64,000 nucleotides of DNA from Scatosoma sp045594025. Its GTDB lineage: Bacteria; Bacillota; Clostridia; Christensenellales; Borkfalkiaceae. The stretch covers positions 1 to 64,000 of the forward strand of contig JAZNXS010000003.1 of NCBI GenBank assembly GCA_045594025.1, read 5' to 3'. Each line of letters opens with the position of its first letter. Position 1 is the stretch's first letter. Both the position numbers and the translations under genes were made by a program. Of the stretch, positions 1-8,927 are shown in pieces. The notes under the pieces were generated by a model. The model was not told where the DNA came from and did no database searches. It saw only the letters and a list, made by a program, of their open reading frames with translations.

Positions 1-1950
1 TGCTTCTTTACCAGCAAGGGAAATTTGTTCAGAAATTTCAGATGCAGGCATCAATTTTTCGGACATCGTAACGTTGTAGTCTTCCATATATATAACGTTA
101 AGTTTTTCTGCAATCTTTGGATTCTTACGGATTTCTTCGGAAATATAGCAAATCAATTTAATAATTTTCTTTGCCATATAATACCCAGCCGCCGCTTTTG
201 CCGCAAAGATATACGTCTTAGGTTGCATCGGCGCATCGGGATTTTCCTTCAAAATCAGGTAGTCGTTAATAATATGCAATACGTTCAAAAGTTGACGTTT
301 GTATTCGTGTAAACGCTTCGCCTGCACGTCAAATAACGTGGTAGGATCAATTTTGACGCCTTGTTTTTTCAGGGCAAAATCCGCAAATTGTTTTTTCTTC
401 AACGCCTTGATTTCTTCCAAACGTTTCAGCACGCTTTCATCGTTTTCGAATTTCTTAAACGCCGCCAATTTCGATGCATCTTTTGCATAACCTTCCCCGA
501 TGCAATCGTTGAGCAACGCGCAGAGTTCAGGGTTGGATTGATTCAGCCAACGTCTGTGTGCGATACCGTTGGTTACGTTGGTAAATTTATTGGGCGTAAA
601 TTCGTAGAAATCCTTGAAAATACTGTCTTTGATGATATCGCTGTGCAAAGCGGAAACACCGTTTACGTGGTGTGAACCATGAACGGACAAGTTTGCCATT
701 TTGACAACGTTATAGGACATAATTGCCATACGGGAAATCTTATCCCAATCACCGGGGAAACGCGCCCACAATTCTTCACATTGACGGCGATTGATTTCCT
801 TCAAAATCATATAGATACGGGGCAATCTTCTCGCGATCAAATCTTCAGGCCAGGTTTCCAATGCTTCGGCCAAAACCGTGTGGTTGGTATAAGCGCAAAC
901 AGAGGTCGTAATCCCCCACGCTTCGTCCCAACTCATACCGTTTTCATCGATCAAGAGTCTCATCAATTCGGGGATGGCCAATGCGGGATGGGTATCGTTC
1001 AAGTGAATTGCCGCCATTTTCGGAAGCAATTTTAACGAGCCGTATCTTCTCTTATGATCCGCCAAAATGTTCTGCAAGGACGCAGAAACAAGGAAATATT
1101 GCTGTTTCAAGCGCAAAGATTTCCCTTCTACGTGATTATCAGCGGGATACAATACCTTCGAAATCAATTCCGCTTCGTTATCGTCCTTCATAACGGACGC
1201 ATAATCACCTTGCGAGAACAGTTTCATATCGAAGTTCTGGATGCTTTTTGCTTTCCAAAGACGAAGGACGGACACAGCTTGGCTGTCGTAACCGGATACC
1301 ATCATATCATAAGCAACCGCTTGAATTTCTTTCGCGTCGCGGTAAATAACTTCCATTCCGTGTTCGGTCCATTTTTCTTCAATATAACCGTCGTATTTGA
1401 TGGTGAAAGTTTTATCGCTGCGCTGCGTCAACCATACTTCGCCGCCGGGGAGCCAAACGTCAGGTAATTCCGTCTGCCAGCCCTCTACAATTTTTTGTTT
1501 GAACAATCCGTAATCGTAGCGAATGGAGAAGCCCATTGCAGGATAATCTTGCGTAGCAAGACCGTCTAAAAAGCAAGCCGCTAAACGGCCGAGACCGCCA
1601 TTCCCAAGCCCTGCGTCGGGTTCGAGCTCGTACAAATCTTCCAACGTCACGTCATACTCTTTCAAGGCTTCATTGTAAACGTCAACAAGTCCCAAATTGA
1701 AAATGCTGTTTTTCAAGGAACGCCCCATAAGGAATTCCATGCAAAGGTAGTACACTTTCTTCGCTTTCGCTGCTTTCGTTTTCAAGTGGAAAGCGTGACG
1801 TTTTTCCAGCATAATATCGCGGATGCTCATGACAACCGCTTTATACAGCTGGTCTTTTTTTGCCTCCGAAGGCGCTACGCCGAAATAGCGAGAAAGCTTC
1901 CCATTGATAAGCTCTTTCGCTTCTTTCTCCGTAAATTGTTCTTTTTTCAT
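1..1950 (-). CDS. glgP: Glycogen phosphorylase (C-terminal end outside window)
   Basis: GT35 enzyme that removes glucose-1-phosphate from glycogen ends using phosphate and pyridoxal phosphate. The frame is open for 650 codons to the window edge and has no stop, so the C-terminus is missing. Visible family motifs include LCMEFLMGRSLKNS near residue 70, EPDAGLGNGGLGRLAACFLD, AIHLNDTHPALAIPELMR and VTNGIAHRRWLNQ, and the last residues seen are MEDYNVTMSEKLMPASEISEQ. Two in-frame ATGs follow an AGGAG Shine-Dalgarno at 1961-1965. The ATG at 1950 has a 10-nt spacing and the one at 1956 only 4 nt; I chose 1950. It is the last gene of the glycogen operon, 44 bp after glgA, so breakdown is co-transcribed with synthesis. 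Confidence 0.95.
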   Translation of the reverse strand, partial: MKKEQFTEKEAKELINGKLSRYFGVAPSEAKKDQLYKAVVMSIRDIMLEKRHAFHLKTKAAKAKKVYYLCMEFLMGRSLKNSIFNLGLVDVYNEALKEYDVTLEDLYELEPDAGLGNGGLGRLAACFLDGLATQDYPAMGFSIRYDYGLFKQKIVEGWQTELPDVWLPGGEVWLTQRSDKTFTIKYDGYIEEKWTEHGMEVIYRDAKEIQAVAYDMMVSGYDSQAVSVLRLWKAKSIQNFDMKLFSQGDYASVMKDDNEAELISKVLYPADNHVEGKSLRLKQQYFLVSASLQNILADHKRRYGSLKLLPKMAAIHLNDTHPALAIPELMRLLIDENGMSWDEAWGITTSVCAYTNHTVLAEALETWPEDLIARRLPRIYMILKEINRRQCEELWARFPGDWDKISRMAIMSYNVVKMANLSVHGSHHVNGVSALHSDIIKDSIFKDFYEFTPNKFTNVTNGIAHRRWLNQSNPELCALLNDCIGEGYAKDASKLAAFKKFENDESVLKRLEEIKALKKKQFADFALKKQGVKIDPTTLFDVQAKRLHEYKRQLLNVLHIINDYLILKENPDAPMQPKTYIFAAKAAAGYYMAKKIIKLICYISEEIRKNPKIAEKLNVIYMEDYNVTMSEKLMPASEISEQISLAGKEA

Positions 1951-1994
1951 ATTCATATATCTCCTAAAAAATTTTTTCGACGGTAAATTGAGGA

Positions 1995-3533
1995 TTATTT
2001 GCAGGTCTTTTCGTACAGCTTCTTATATTCGTCAGCCGAACGGAACCACGAAAAATCGGTAGTAGCCGCTTTCTTCATTAAGCCTTTCCATTCCTCTTTA
2101 TTTTTATACGTATCCAAAGCTTCATGGAGTACGTAAAGCATATCGTAAGGATTGCAGGATTTAAACGTAAATCCGTTGCCGCCCGCGCCGAACGGCTTAA
2201 TACTGTCGTATAAACCACCCGTTTCTCTCACGACGGGTACAGTTGCGTAGCGAGACGCTATCATCTGCGATAAACCGCAAGGTTCGCTGATAGAAGGCAT
2301 CAAGAAAATATCCGCGCCGGAATAAATCTTTCTGGACAAATCGCCATTAAATGCGATATTGATGGATGCTTTGCCTTCATAGCGTTTGCCAAGCGCGCGG
2401 AAGAAGTTTTCGTAAGTGGAATCCCCTGTGCCGAGCAATACAAATTGTACGTCCTCGTGCAAAATATCTTCCGCTACCGTTTTTACAAGCTCTAACCCTT
2501 TATGCGAAACCAAACGAGTAATCATAGCGATAATGGGTACGTCCTTTACGGGAAGGCCTAACATCTTTTGCAGTTCCGTTTTACAAATCTGCTTATTATC
2601 CAGATTTTCCGGGCTGAACGAGGCAAACAACGCGCTATCCTTTTCAGGATTATAGGAATCGACGTCAATGCCGTTTAAAATCCCGGTAAGTTTGTTTTCA
2701 TTTCTGCAAATAATCGCTTCCAAACCATGCGCGTACTGCGCCGTTTTGATTTCGTTTGCATACGTGGGACTTACTGTAGAGAATTGCTCGCTGCATTCGA
2801 TGGCAGCCTTCATCAGGTTGATACAGCCATTATATTCAAGAAGATACGCATAGGAATGATCGATACCGAATAAATCCTCTAAAATATCCAAAGCGTACTT
2901 TCCTTGATATTCAATGTTATGAATGGTAAACAACGCGCGAATATATTGATATTCGGGACGCTTGCAGTAAATTGTTTTCAAATAGATGGCAGCCAATGCC
3001 GCTTGCCAATCATGACAATGCAGAACATCGGGATAAAAGCCGATAAACGGAAGAATATCCATTACGGCGCGCGAGAAGAACGCAAAGCGTTCCCCATCGT
3101 CGAAATACCCATAACAACCGGGACGCTTGAAATACTGTTCGTTATCAATAAAATAGAAGGTTACGCCGTTTTCAACACAGCTGAAAACGCCGCAATACTG
3201 ATTACGCCAAGCAAGTTGAACAAAAATGTTCCCCAGGAACGACATCTTTCTTCTAAAATCGGGTTTGATATCCGAATACAAGGGTAAAACCACACGAATA
3301 TCGTAAGCAGGATCTTGCGCTAATGCTTGCGGCAAAGAACCGATAACGTCGGCAAGTCCGCCCGTTGCGATAAACGGCCTTGCTTCAGAAGCAACGAATA
3401 AAATTTTACGCTTTTTCGCCATCGTAGGCTCGTTTTCAGGTTTTGTTTCGGGGAATTTAACGGGAATAGTGTCCTTAATTGTCACTCTTTTGACTTGAAC
3501 GCCCGTTTTTTTTGTCGTTTTGCTTTCAGCCAT
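1995..3533 (-). CDS. glgA: Glycogen synthase (ADP-glucose)
   Basis: GT5 glycosyltransferase that extends alpha-1,4-glucan from ADP-glucose. The 512-aa start at 3533 follows a GGAG at 3544-3547. The open frame extends further upstream but reads into an intercistronic hairpin, so I rejected the longer start. An unusual lysine-rich tail of about 36 residues precedes the usual first strand (KRKILFVASEA). The donor-site loop reads ATGGLADVIGSLP, with Ala where the family usually has Lys (KTGGLAD). The C-terminal SEPCGLSQMIASRYATVPVVRETGGLYD motif is intact. It lies between glgD and glgP in the operon. The tail is not typical of GlgA and its role is unknown. The K-to-A change may be normal in this clade. 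Confidence 0.95.
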   Translation of the reverse strand: MAESKTTKKTGVQVKRVTIKDTIPVKFPETKPENEPTMAKKRKILFVASEARPFIATGGLADVIGSLPQALAQDPAYDIRVVLPLYSDIKPDFRRKMSFLGNIFVQLAWRNQYCGVFSCVENGVTFYFIDNEQYFKRPGCYGYFDDGERFAFFSRAVMDILPFIGFYPDVLHCHDWQAALAAIYLKTIYCKRPEYQYIRALFTIHNIEYQGKYALDILEDLFGIDHSYAYLLEYNGCINLMKAAIECSEQFSTVSPTYANEIKTAQYAHGLEAIICRNENKLTGILNGIDVDSYNPEKDSALFASFSPENLDNKQICKTELQKMLGLPVKDVPIIAMITRLVSHKGLELVKTVAEDILHEDVQFVLLGTGDSTYENFFRALGKRYEGKASINIAFNGDLSRKIYSGADIFLMPSISEPCGLSQMIASRYATVPVVRETGGLYDSIKPFGAGGNGFTFKSCNPYDMLYVLHEALDTYKNKEEWKGLMKKAATTDFSWFRSADEYKKLYEKTCK

Positions 3534-3570
3534 AAACTTTTTACTCCGTTTTAATTTTAGTATTATGTTA

Positions 3571-3605
3571 CGCATAAGACCTACGTTTAACATAGGTCTC
3601 ATGCG
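3571..3605 (-). other. Intercistronic hairpin between glgD and glgA
   Basis: Arms at 3571-3583 and 3593-3605 pair over 13 positions with a single mismatch and a 9-nt loop. No U-tract follows on the minus strand, so it is not an intrinsic terminator. It fits an mRNA-processing or 3'-stabilising hairpin separating glgCD from glgAP. The following minus-strand sequence AACATAATAC also occurs in the inverted repeat upstream of glgB. Confidence 0.6.
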
Positions 3606-3617
3606 CCTATAGTGTGC

Positions 3618-4733
3618 TTAAAGTCTGGTGCCCTTCGGGATGAAGTAAGGCAACGAACTGCAGCCGCTTAATTGCTTTTTATCGCCGATTACGACGTTTT
3701 TATCGGTGATTACGCAGTCCAACGCGGCGTTTGCGCCGATAATGTTATCCTGCATGACGATGGAATTGCGTACAACCGCGCCCTTTTCCACTTTAACGCC
3801 ACGGAATAAAATAGAGTTTTCAACTACTCCCTCGATGACGCAACCGTCGGAAATCAAGGAGTTTTTTACTACGGCGTTTTCGCCATACTTTGAAGGCGCG
3901 CTATCACGAACCTTGGTATAGATATCTCGAGAGCCAAACAATTCGTCTCTTACGTCCTTTTCTAACAATTCCATATTATGCTTAAAGTAAGCCGCCATGG
4001 AATCGATACCGGCATAATATCCCTTGAAATCGTAACGGTACATTTTCAAGCTGTTCAGCTGTTTAACGAGAATATCGCTTTCAAAACTGGTAAAGCCGTG
4101 CGTTACGGATTCTTCGATAATATGTAATAAGAATTGACGATTAATCACCATTACGTTGATAAAGATGTTCGCTTTTGTGCCCTCTTCAAGGTGCGGCGAA
4201 AGCTGAATTTCATTCACGCGGCCGTCCGTGTCGGAATCGATAAGCATGAAATCCGAGCGATGCCCTACCTTCCCATAATGAGTAACAAGGGTAATATCCG
4301 CGTTCTTTTCTTCGTGGTAATCGAGAATGTCTGCAATATCAAACTTTGCAACGCCGTCACAATCGGTCAATACAACGTATTTTTCATTGCGACGCTTTAA
4401 GAAACCGGTCAAAGAGCTGATTGCTTCCAATCTCGTCGTATACATTTTATCGTGTTTTTCAGAGAAAGGAGGCAACAAGATCAAACCGCCGTCCTTTCTT
4501 GCCAAATCCCAATCCTTGCCGCTACCGATATGGTCGATCAAGGAACGGTAGTTATTACTGGTCATAAGCCCAACGGTGGTAATGTTGGAATTAACCATAT
4601 TAGACAGCGCAAAGTCGATTAAACGGTATCTTCCGCCGAAAGGAATGGAGGCCATCGTTCTTCTACGAACGAGTTCGGGAACGTTTTCTTCATGTAAATT
4701 TGTGAAAATAACACCAATTGCAGTTTTAGCCAT
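3618..4733 (-). CDS. glgD: GlgD, regulatory paralogue of glucose-1-phosphate adenylyltransferase
   Basis: This 371-aa protein has the GlgC fold: an N-terminal nucleotidyltransferase domain followed by left-handed beta-helix hexapeptide repeats from about residue 285 (NAVVKNSLISDGCVIEG). The glycine-rich catalytic loop GGxGxRL of GlgC is absent and replaced by TNLHEENVPELVRRR, while the substrate-side FGGRYRLIDFALSN is kept. In other Bacillota such GlgD proteins are poorly active themselves and raise GlgC activity in a mixed tetramer (known from the family). The start has a strong AGGAGGGG. It is 14 bp downstream of glgC, which fits a GlgC-GlgD complex made in equal amounts. Confidence 0.92.
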   Translation of the reverse strand: MAKTAIGVIFTNLHEENVPELVRRRTMASIPFGGRYRLIDFALSNMVNSNITTVGLMTSNNYRSLIDHIGSGKDWDLARKDGGLILLPPFSEKHDKMYTTRLEAISSLTGFLKRRNEKYVVLTDCDGVAKFDIADILDYHEEKNADITLVTHYGKVGHRSDFMLIDSDTDGRVNEIQLSPHLEEGTKANIFINVMVINRQFLLHIIEESVTHGFTSFESDILVKQLNSLKMYRYDFKGYYAGIDSMAAYFKHNMELLEKDVRDELFGSRDIYTKVRDSAPSKYGENAVVKNSLISDGCVIEGVVENSILFRGVKVEKGAVVRNSIVMQDNIIGANAALDCVITDKNVVIGDKKQLSGCSSLPYFIPKGTRL

Positions 4734-4747
4734 AATTCTTCCCCTCC

Positions 4748-5941
4748 TTATTCCAAAATATCTTTTTCGTGCTTTTGCCCTTCGCTTACGGTTACGCCGT
4801 CAGCAACGGTGAGCCCTCTACCAAGCACTACGATTTCCGTATTCGGATCTTTTTCTTTACCGATTACGGCGTTTTTGCCGATGGTTACGTTTTCATCAAT
4901 AATGGAATAAGAAACGGTTGCCCCAGCATGAATCACGCTATTTGCGAGCACGACTGCGTCTTTTACAACAGCGCCTTCTTCTACGATAACGTTGCTGCCG
5001 AGAATTGAATTTTCAACCGTACCGTAAATTTCGCATCCCAATGCCACCATGGAATTTTTCACTATGCCGTCTTTACCGATATGTTCAGGGGGAGCAAGAG
5101 GATTTCTCGAATGAATCTTCCACGTCTTATCCCCTACGTCAAATTCGGGCGACTCGCCGAGAAGATCCATATTCGCCTGCCAAAGCGAAGCAACGGTACC
5201 AACGTCTTTCCAGTAGCCGTCGAATTGATAGGAATACATCTTTTCCCCTGCATTCAACATTGCCGGTAACACGTCTTTACCGAAGTCTTTGGAAGAATTC
5301 GGGTTCGCGTCGTCTGCTTCAAGATAGCTAAAGAGTTTTTCAGCCTTGAAGATATAGATACCCATCGAAGCCAAGGTGCTCTTAGGTACTTTGGGTTTTT
5401 CTTCGAACTGATAAATCGAGCCGTCGGGATTGGTATTTAAAATACCGAATCGGGAAGCTTCGCTCAATGGTACGTTGATTGCAGCAATCGTACAATCCGC
5501 GCCCGTTTTCTTATGCGCTTTCAACATCGCAGCATAGTCCATTTTATAAATGTGGTCACCCGAAAGAATCAATACGTATTCGGGATTGTACATTTTCATG
5601 AAATTCAAATTCTGGTAGATAGCGTTTGCAGTGCCTTCGTACCAAGAAGAACGAACCTTTGCCTGATAAGGCGAAAGAATATGTACCCCACCGTAGTTTC
5701 TATCAAGATCCCACGGCTGACCGTTTCCGATATACTCGTTGAGAATCAACGGTTGATACTGCGTAAGCACACCTACGGTATCAATACCGGAATTGATGCA
5801 GTTGGACAGCGGGAAATCGATAATACGGTATTTCGCGCCGAACGCAACGGCAGGTTTTGCGATGTTTGTGGTTAAAGCGTACAGTCTGCTACCCTGTCCG
5901 CCTGCCAAAAGCATTGCCACGCACTCTTTTTTTCTTTGCAT
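4748..5941 (-). CDS. glgC: Glucose-1-phosphate adenylyltransferase
   Basis: Makes ADP-glucose and pyrophosphate from glucose-1-phosphate and ATP, the committed step of glycogen synthesis. The catalytic loop AMLLAGGQGSRLYALT sits near residues 9-23, followed by KPAVAFGAKYRIIDFPLSNCINSGI and the LSGDHIYKMDY metal-binding region near residue 120. Hexapeptide repeats fill the C-terminal quarter. Its 397 aa is the usual length. The start has an AAGGGGG Shine-Dalgarno. It lies 11 bp after glgB and directly before glgD. Confidence 0.97.
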   Translation of the reverse strand: MQRKKECVAMLLAGGQGSRLYALTTNIAKPAVAFGAKYRIIDFPLSNCINSGIDTVGVLTQYQPLILNEYIGNGQPWDLDRNYGGVHILSPYQAKVRSSWYEGTANAIYQNLNFMKMYNPEYVLILSGDHIYKMDYAAMLKAHKKTGADCTIAAINVPLSEASRFGILNTNPDGSIYQFEEKPKVPKSTLASMGIYIFKAEKLFSYLEADDANPNSSKDFGKDVLPAMLNAGEKMYSYQFDGYWKDVGTVASLWQANMDLLGESPEFDVGDKTWKIHSRNPLAPPEHIGKDGIVKNSMVALGCEIYGTVENSILGSNVIVEEGAVVKDAVVLANSVIHAGATVSYSIIDENVTIGKNAVIGKEKDPNTEIVVLGRGLTVADGVTVSEGQKHEKDILE

Positions 5942-5952
5942 AAGAAGCCCCC

Positions 5953-7851
5953 TTAATTTTTATTTATCTTTTTTAAATAAACGCAAGTCAACTTTGGAAT
6001 ATCGAACTCAATCGAGTTTTCTTTGCCGTGACTAAACGTTTTTGACGTAGTATATACCAGCTTTTTGCTGGAGCCGTAACCGCCGTAGCGGACGGAATCA
6101 GTGTTATAAATGACGCGGTATTTCCCCTCGGGCAACCCCAAGCGGTAATTTACATAGTCCGAGCCGGAGAAGTTAACGAGTACTACAATCGTATTTCCTG
6201 CCCTGTCCTTTCTTTGATATGCGATAAAGTTTCTATCGCCGTCGTCGGGCGCTAGCCATTCAAAACCGTCCCAAGAATCGTCGATTTCATAAAGAGCAGG
6301 TGTTGTTTTGTACAGCATATTCAGCTCTTTCACCGCAACGGAAAGTTTTTTATGCATAGGATAATCTTTTAAGAAAAATTCTATGCCTTCTTTATAATTC
6401 CATTCTTTAAATTGACCGAATTCCGAGCCCATAAAATGAAGCTTTTTCCCAGGATGAGACATCATATATCCCAAGAACGCCCTAACGCCGGCAAACTTTT
6501 CTTCATACGAACCGGGCATCTTACCGATCAACGAATACTTGCCATGCACAACCTCGTCGTGAGAAATAGGCAAAACATAGTTTTCCGAGAACGCATACAT
6601 CAAAGAAAACGTTAATTTATTATGGGAATACTGACGGTAAACGGGATCGTTTTTAATATAGCTGAGAATATCGTTCATCCAGCCCATATTCCATTTAAAA
6701 TTAAAACCTAACCCCCCAACGTTCGTCGGTTTCGTCATCATGGGCCAAGCCGTGGATTCCTCTGCAATCATCAAAGGATTGGGGAAATATTCGAAAATGA
6801 CCTCGTTTAAACGGCGAAGGAATGCTACGGCCTCCAAATTTTTATTTTCACCATATATATTTGGTACCCATTCCCCGGGCTCTTTGTCATAGTCGAGATA
6901 AAGCATGGACGCAACAGCGTCTACACGCAAGCCGTCTGCGTGGTAATATTCAAACAAGAACACCGCGCTGGAAATCAGGAAGGACAAAACTTCGTTTCTG
7001 CCATAATCAAAGCGGCGCGTCCCCCAGCCTTTATTTTCCATACGGTCCCATTGCGAAGCTTCATATAAGGGTGCTCCGTCAAATTCATACAATCCAAATG
7101 CGTCTTTAGGGAAATGCGCGGGCACCCAATCCAGGATTACCCCGATTCCCGCTTGATGGAATGCGTCAATCAAATACATAAAATCGTGCGGCGTCCCCAA
7201 GCGTGAGGTTACAGAGTAATATCCCGTTACCTGATACCCCCACGACCCGTCAAAGGGATGTTCAGTCATCGGCATAAATTCCACGTGCGTGTACCCCATT
7301 TCCGCAACGTATGCAACAAGCTCGGTTGCCAATTCGCGGTAAGTCAAATACGAGCCGTCTTCATGACGCTTCCAAGAATGGAGATTTACTTCGTAAATGT
7401 TCATAGGCGCAGCATAAATATTTGTATGCTTACGCTTGTCCATATATGCCTTATCCAACCATTTATAACCGCTTAAATCATACAATTTTGAAGCGTTTTG
7501 CGAGGTTTCCCCCGGCGTTTCCGAATGGAATGCGTAAGGATCCGCTTTATAAAGCGTCCGCCCATCCGACGTTTTAATACAAAACTTATATACGTCGTAC
7601 TGCTTCAAACCGGGAATAAACAATTCAAACGTTTCCCCGTCGATCATGCGGTTCATGATATGCAAACCGTCGTTCCAACCGTTAAATTCGCCGATGATAG
7701 AAACCTGTTCGGCGTGAGGAGCCCAAACGCGGAATACAAAACCGCGTTTTCTTTTGTAAATCGCAGGATGCGCCCCCATCAACCGATAAGCGTGAAAATT
7801 TTCACCATGATGGAATAAATGTAAAGGCATATCCGTTTGAAATCTTTCCAT
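5953..7851 (-). CDS. glgB: 1,4-alpha-glucan branching enzyme
   Basis: GH13 enzyme that introduces alpha-1,6 branches into glycogen. The N-terminal CBM48 module (FRVWAPHAEQVSIIGEFNGW) is followed by the GH13 barrel. Catalytic signatures are GLRVDAVASMLYLD (nucleophile Asp), MIAEESTAWP (acid-base Glu) and ISHDEVVHGK. The open frame extends to 7890, but the ATG at 7851 has a perfect GGAGG five bases upstream, giving 632 aa. It is the first gene of the glycogen operon, directly behind the promoter at 7912-7940. Confidence 0.96.
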   Translation of the reverse strand: MERFQTDMPLHLFHHGENFHAYRLMGAHPAIYKRKRGFVFRVWAPHAEQVSIIGEFNGWNDGLHIMNRMIDGETFELFIPGLKQYDVYKFCIKTSDGRTLYKADPYAFHSETPGETSQNASKLYDLSGYKWLDKAYMDKRKHTNIYAAPMNIYEVNLHSWKRHEDGSYLTYRELATELVAYVAEMGYTHVEFMPMTEHPFDGSWGYQVTGYYSVTSRLGTPHDFMYLIDAFHQAGIGVILDWVPAHFPKDAFGLYEFDGAPLYEASQWDRMENKGWGTRRFDYGRNEVLSFLISSAVFLFEYYHADGLRVDAVASMLYLDYDKEPGEWVPNIYGENKNLEAVAFLRRLNEVIFEYFPNPLMIAEESTAWPMMTKPTNVGGLGFNFKWNMGWMNDILSYIKNDPVYRQYSHNKLTFSLMYAFSENYVLPISHDEVVHGKYSLIGKMPGSYEEKFAGVRAFLGYMMSHPGKKLHFMGSEFGQFKEWNYKEGIEFFLKDYPMHKKLSVAVKELNMLYKTTPALYEIDDSWDGFEWLAPDDGDRNFIAYQRKDRAGNTIVVLVNFSGSDYVNYRLGLPEGKYRVIYNTDSVRYGGYGSSKKLVYTTSKTFSHGKENSIEFDIPKLTCVYLKKINKN

Positions 7852-7911
7852 GCTATCCTCCAAACGATAAAAATCAGTGAAATTACGCAATATATATACT
7901 TAGTATATATC

Positions 7912-7940
7912 ATTATACTACATTTAAACGATTTTTTCAA
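7912..7940 (-). promoter_or_regulatory. Sigma-A promoter of the glycogen operon
   Basis: The minus strand reads TTGAAA (7935-7940), 17 bp, TATAAT (7912-7917). It lies about 60 bp upstream of the glgB start and is the only strong promoter in the glg region, so it should drive glgBCDAP. Confidence 0.88.
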
Positions 7941-8015
7941 GACTATTTTCAAAAAAATTGTCAAATTTGTTAATTTTTTTGTGTTTTTAAAGTTATGCAA
8001 ATTACTATGCAAAAC

Positions 8016-8077
8016 ATAGGTATTATGTTTCGCGAAATAAATTGACTATGCCACACATAATACCTATTTCTGGCATA
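8016..8077. repeat. Nested inverted repeats upstream of glgB
   Basis: A 13-bp perfect inverted repeat pairs 8016-8028 (ATAGGTATTATGT) with 8055-8067. A second pair, TATGCCA (8047-8053) and TGGCATA (8071-8077), overlaps it, so the two folds exclude each other. A perfect TTTCGCGAAA palindrome (8028-8037) begins at the last base of the left arm and extends into the loop. No U-tract follows on either strand. It sits between the coaE terminator and the glg promoter. Function unknown; it could be an operator or a structured RNA. Confidence 0.55.
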
Positions 8078-8149
8078 AAACTTGGTAAAAATCTCCCCTA
8101 TTTCTATCATACATTGCACCTGAATATTATAGATACACTACTTTAATAA

Positions 8150-8194
8150 TAAAAACGACAAATTCCCCTATTTTTTGTCACGGGGAATTCGTCG
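8150..8194 (-). terminator. Intrinsic terminator after coaE
   Basis: A 13-bp stem with one mismatch (8156-8168 with 8182-8194) encloses a T-rich loop. On the minus strand it is followed by TTTTTATTATT. It ends the polA-coaE transcript. Confidence 0.85.
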
Positions 8195-8214
8195 CTGAAT
8201 TCAGTAAAATAATT

Positions 8215-8236
8215 TGTTTCACAAACATTGTTTCAC
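8215..8236. repeat. TGTTTCAC direct repeat, downstream side of coaE
   Basis: TGTTTCAC occurs at 8215-8222 and 8229-8236, start to start 14 bp, the second followed by GAA. The same arrangement (14-bp period, then GAA) recurs at 8872-8896 on the other side of coaE. The octamer equals half of the bacterial parS palindrome, but the full palindrome is absent. Confidence 0.5.
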
Positions 8237-8838
8237 GAAAGCGTTTCCAAATCAAAAATAATTTTCTGCACTCTTTCTTTGATTTCAGAAATAGAACCTT
8301 GATTTTCTAAAATGATTGCATTACAATTTTTTAATCGAAGCGCCCCCTCTTTGGAGAAATAATCAAATTGCGCTTCCATTCTTTTTTGAATGGAGGTTTC
8401 GTTGAGCCCATCTCGATTTTTTACGGAAGATATTCTTTCTTTCAAGTCGCGTTGAATGACGATAACTTTATCGAATTCTTTTTCATAATTGCCTTCAAAT
8501 AATAAAGGCACTTCCGCAAAGACAATGTTTGCATCTGCATTTTCCATACGTTTATAAAGTTCTTTCATAATCAACGGATGGGAAATTGCATTTAATTTTT
8601 CTCTTGCAAGTAGATCGTCAAATACAATTTTACTTAATATATCCCTTTGCAGTTGACCGTTTTTCACTGCGCTTGGAAAGATTTGTTTTATGCTTTTGAT
8701 ATAGTTTTCACTTAAAACAACGTCATTATAAATAGAATCGCAGGAGAAAACGGGATAGCCCATTTCTTTAATACAATTCAAAACGGTTGTTTTGCCACTG
8801 CCGATTCCACCGGTAATAGCAACCTTCATTTTTTGCAT
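8233..8838 (-). CDS. coaE: Dephospho-CoA kinase
   Basis: Phosphorylates the 3'-OH of dephospho-CoA, the last step of coenzyme A synthesis. The 201-aa protein opens with MKVAITGGIGSGKTTV, a Walker A motif (GGIGSGKT). Later motifs are GYPVFSCDSI (adenine side), ISHPLI and the EVPLLFEGN segment. The ATG at 8838 has a GGAGGAGGG seven bases upstream; the second Met (8829) is also possible. It follows polA by 89 bp that hold a large stem-loop, and is probably co-transcribed with it, as in many Bacillota. Confidence 0.96.
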   Translation of the reverse strand: MQKMKVAITGGIGSGKTTVLNCIKEMGYPVFSCDSIYNDVVLSENYIKSIKQIFPSAVKNGQLQRDILSKIVFDDLLAREKLNAISHPLIMKELYKRMENADANIVFAEVPLLFEGNYEKEFDKVIVIQRDLKERISSVKNRDGLNETSIQKRMEAQFDYFSKEGALRLKNCNAIILENQGSISEIKERVQKIIFDLETLS

Positions 8839-8871
8839 AAATTATCCCTCCTCCTACGCATTTTTATTACA

Positions 8872-8925
8872 TGTTTCACATAATATGTTTCACGAATGAG
8901 ATATATGAAACGTATAATGTGAAAC
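8872..8925. repeat. Large stem-loop with TGTTTCAC motifs between polA and coaE
   Basis: Arms 8873-8892 and 8906-8925 pair at 18 of 20 positions around a 13-nt loop. The left arm region contains TGTTTCAC twice (8872-8879 and 8886-8893), 14 bp apart, and the right arm carries two GAAAC inversions. No U-tract follows, so it is not a terminator. It may be an mRNA-stabilising hairpin or a protein-binding site. Confidence 0.6.
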
Positions 8926-8927
8926 GG

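Noticed and set aside
8872..8925. Possible parS site for ParB/Noc
   Set aside because: Only half sites (TGTTTCAC) are present; the 16-bp palindrome TGTTTCACGTGAAACA does not occur here. Kept as a repeat finding.
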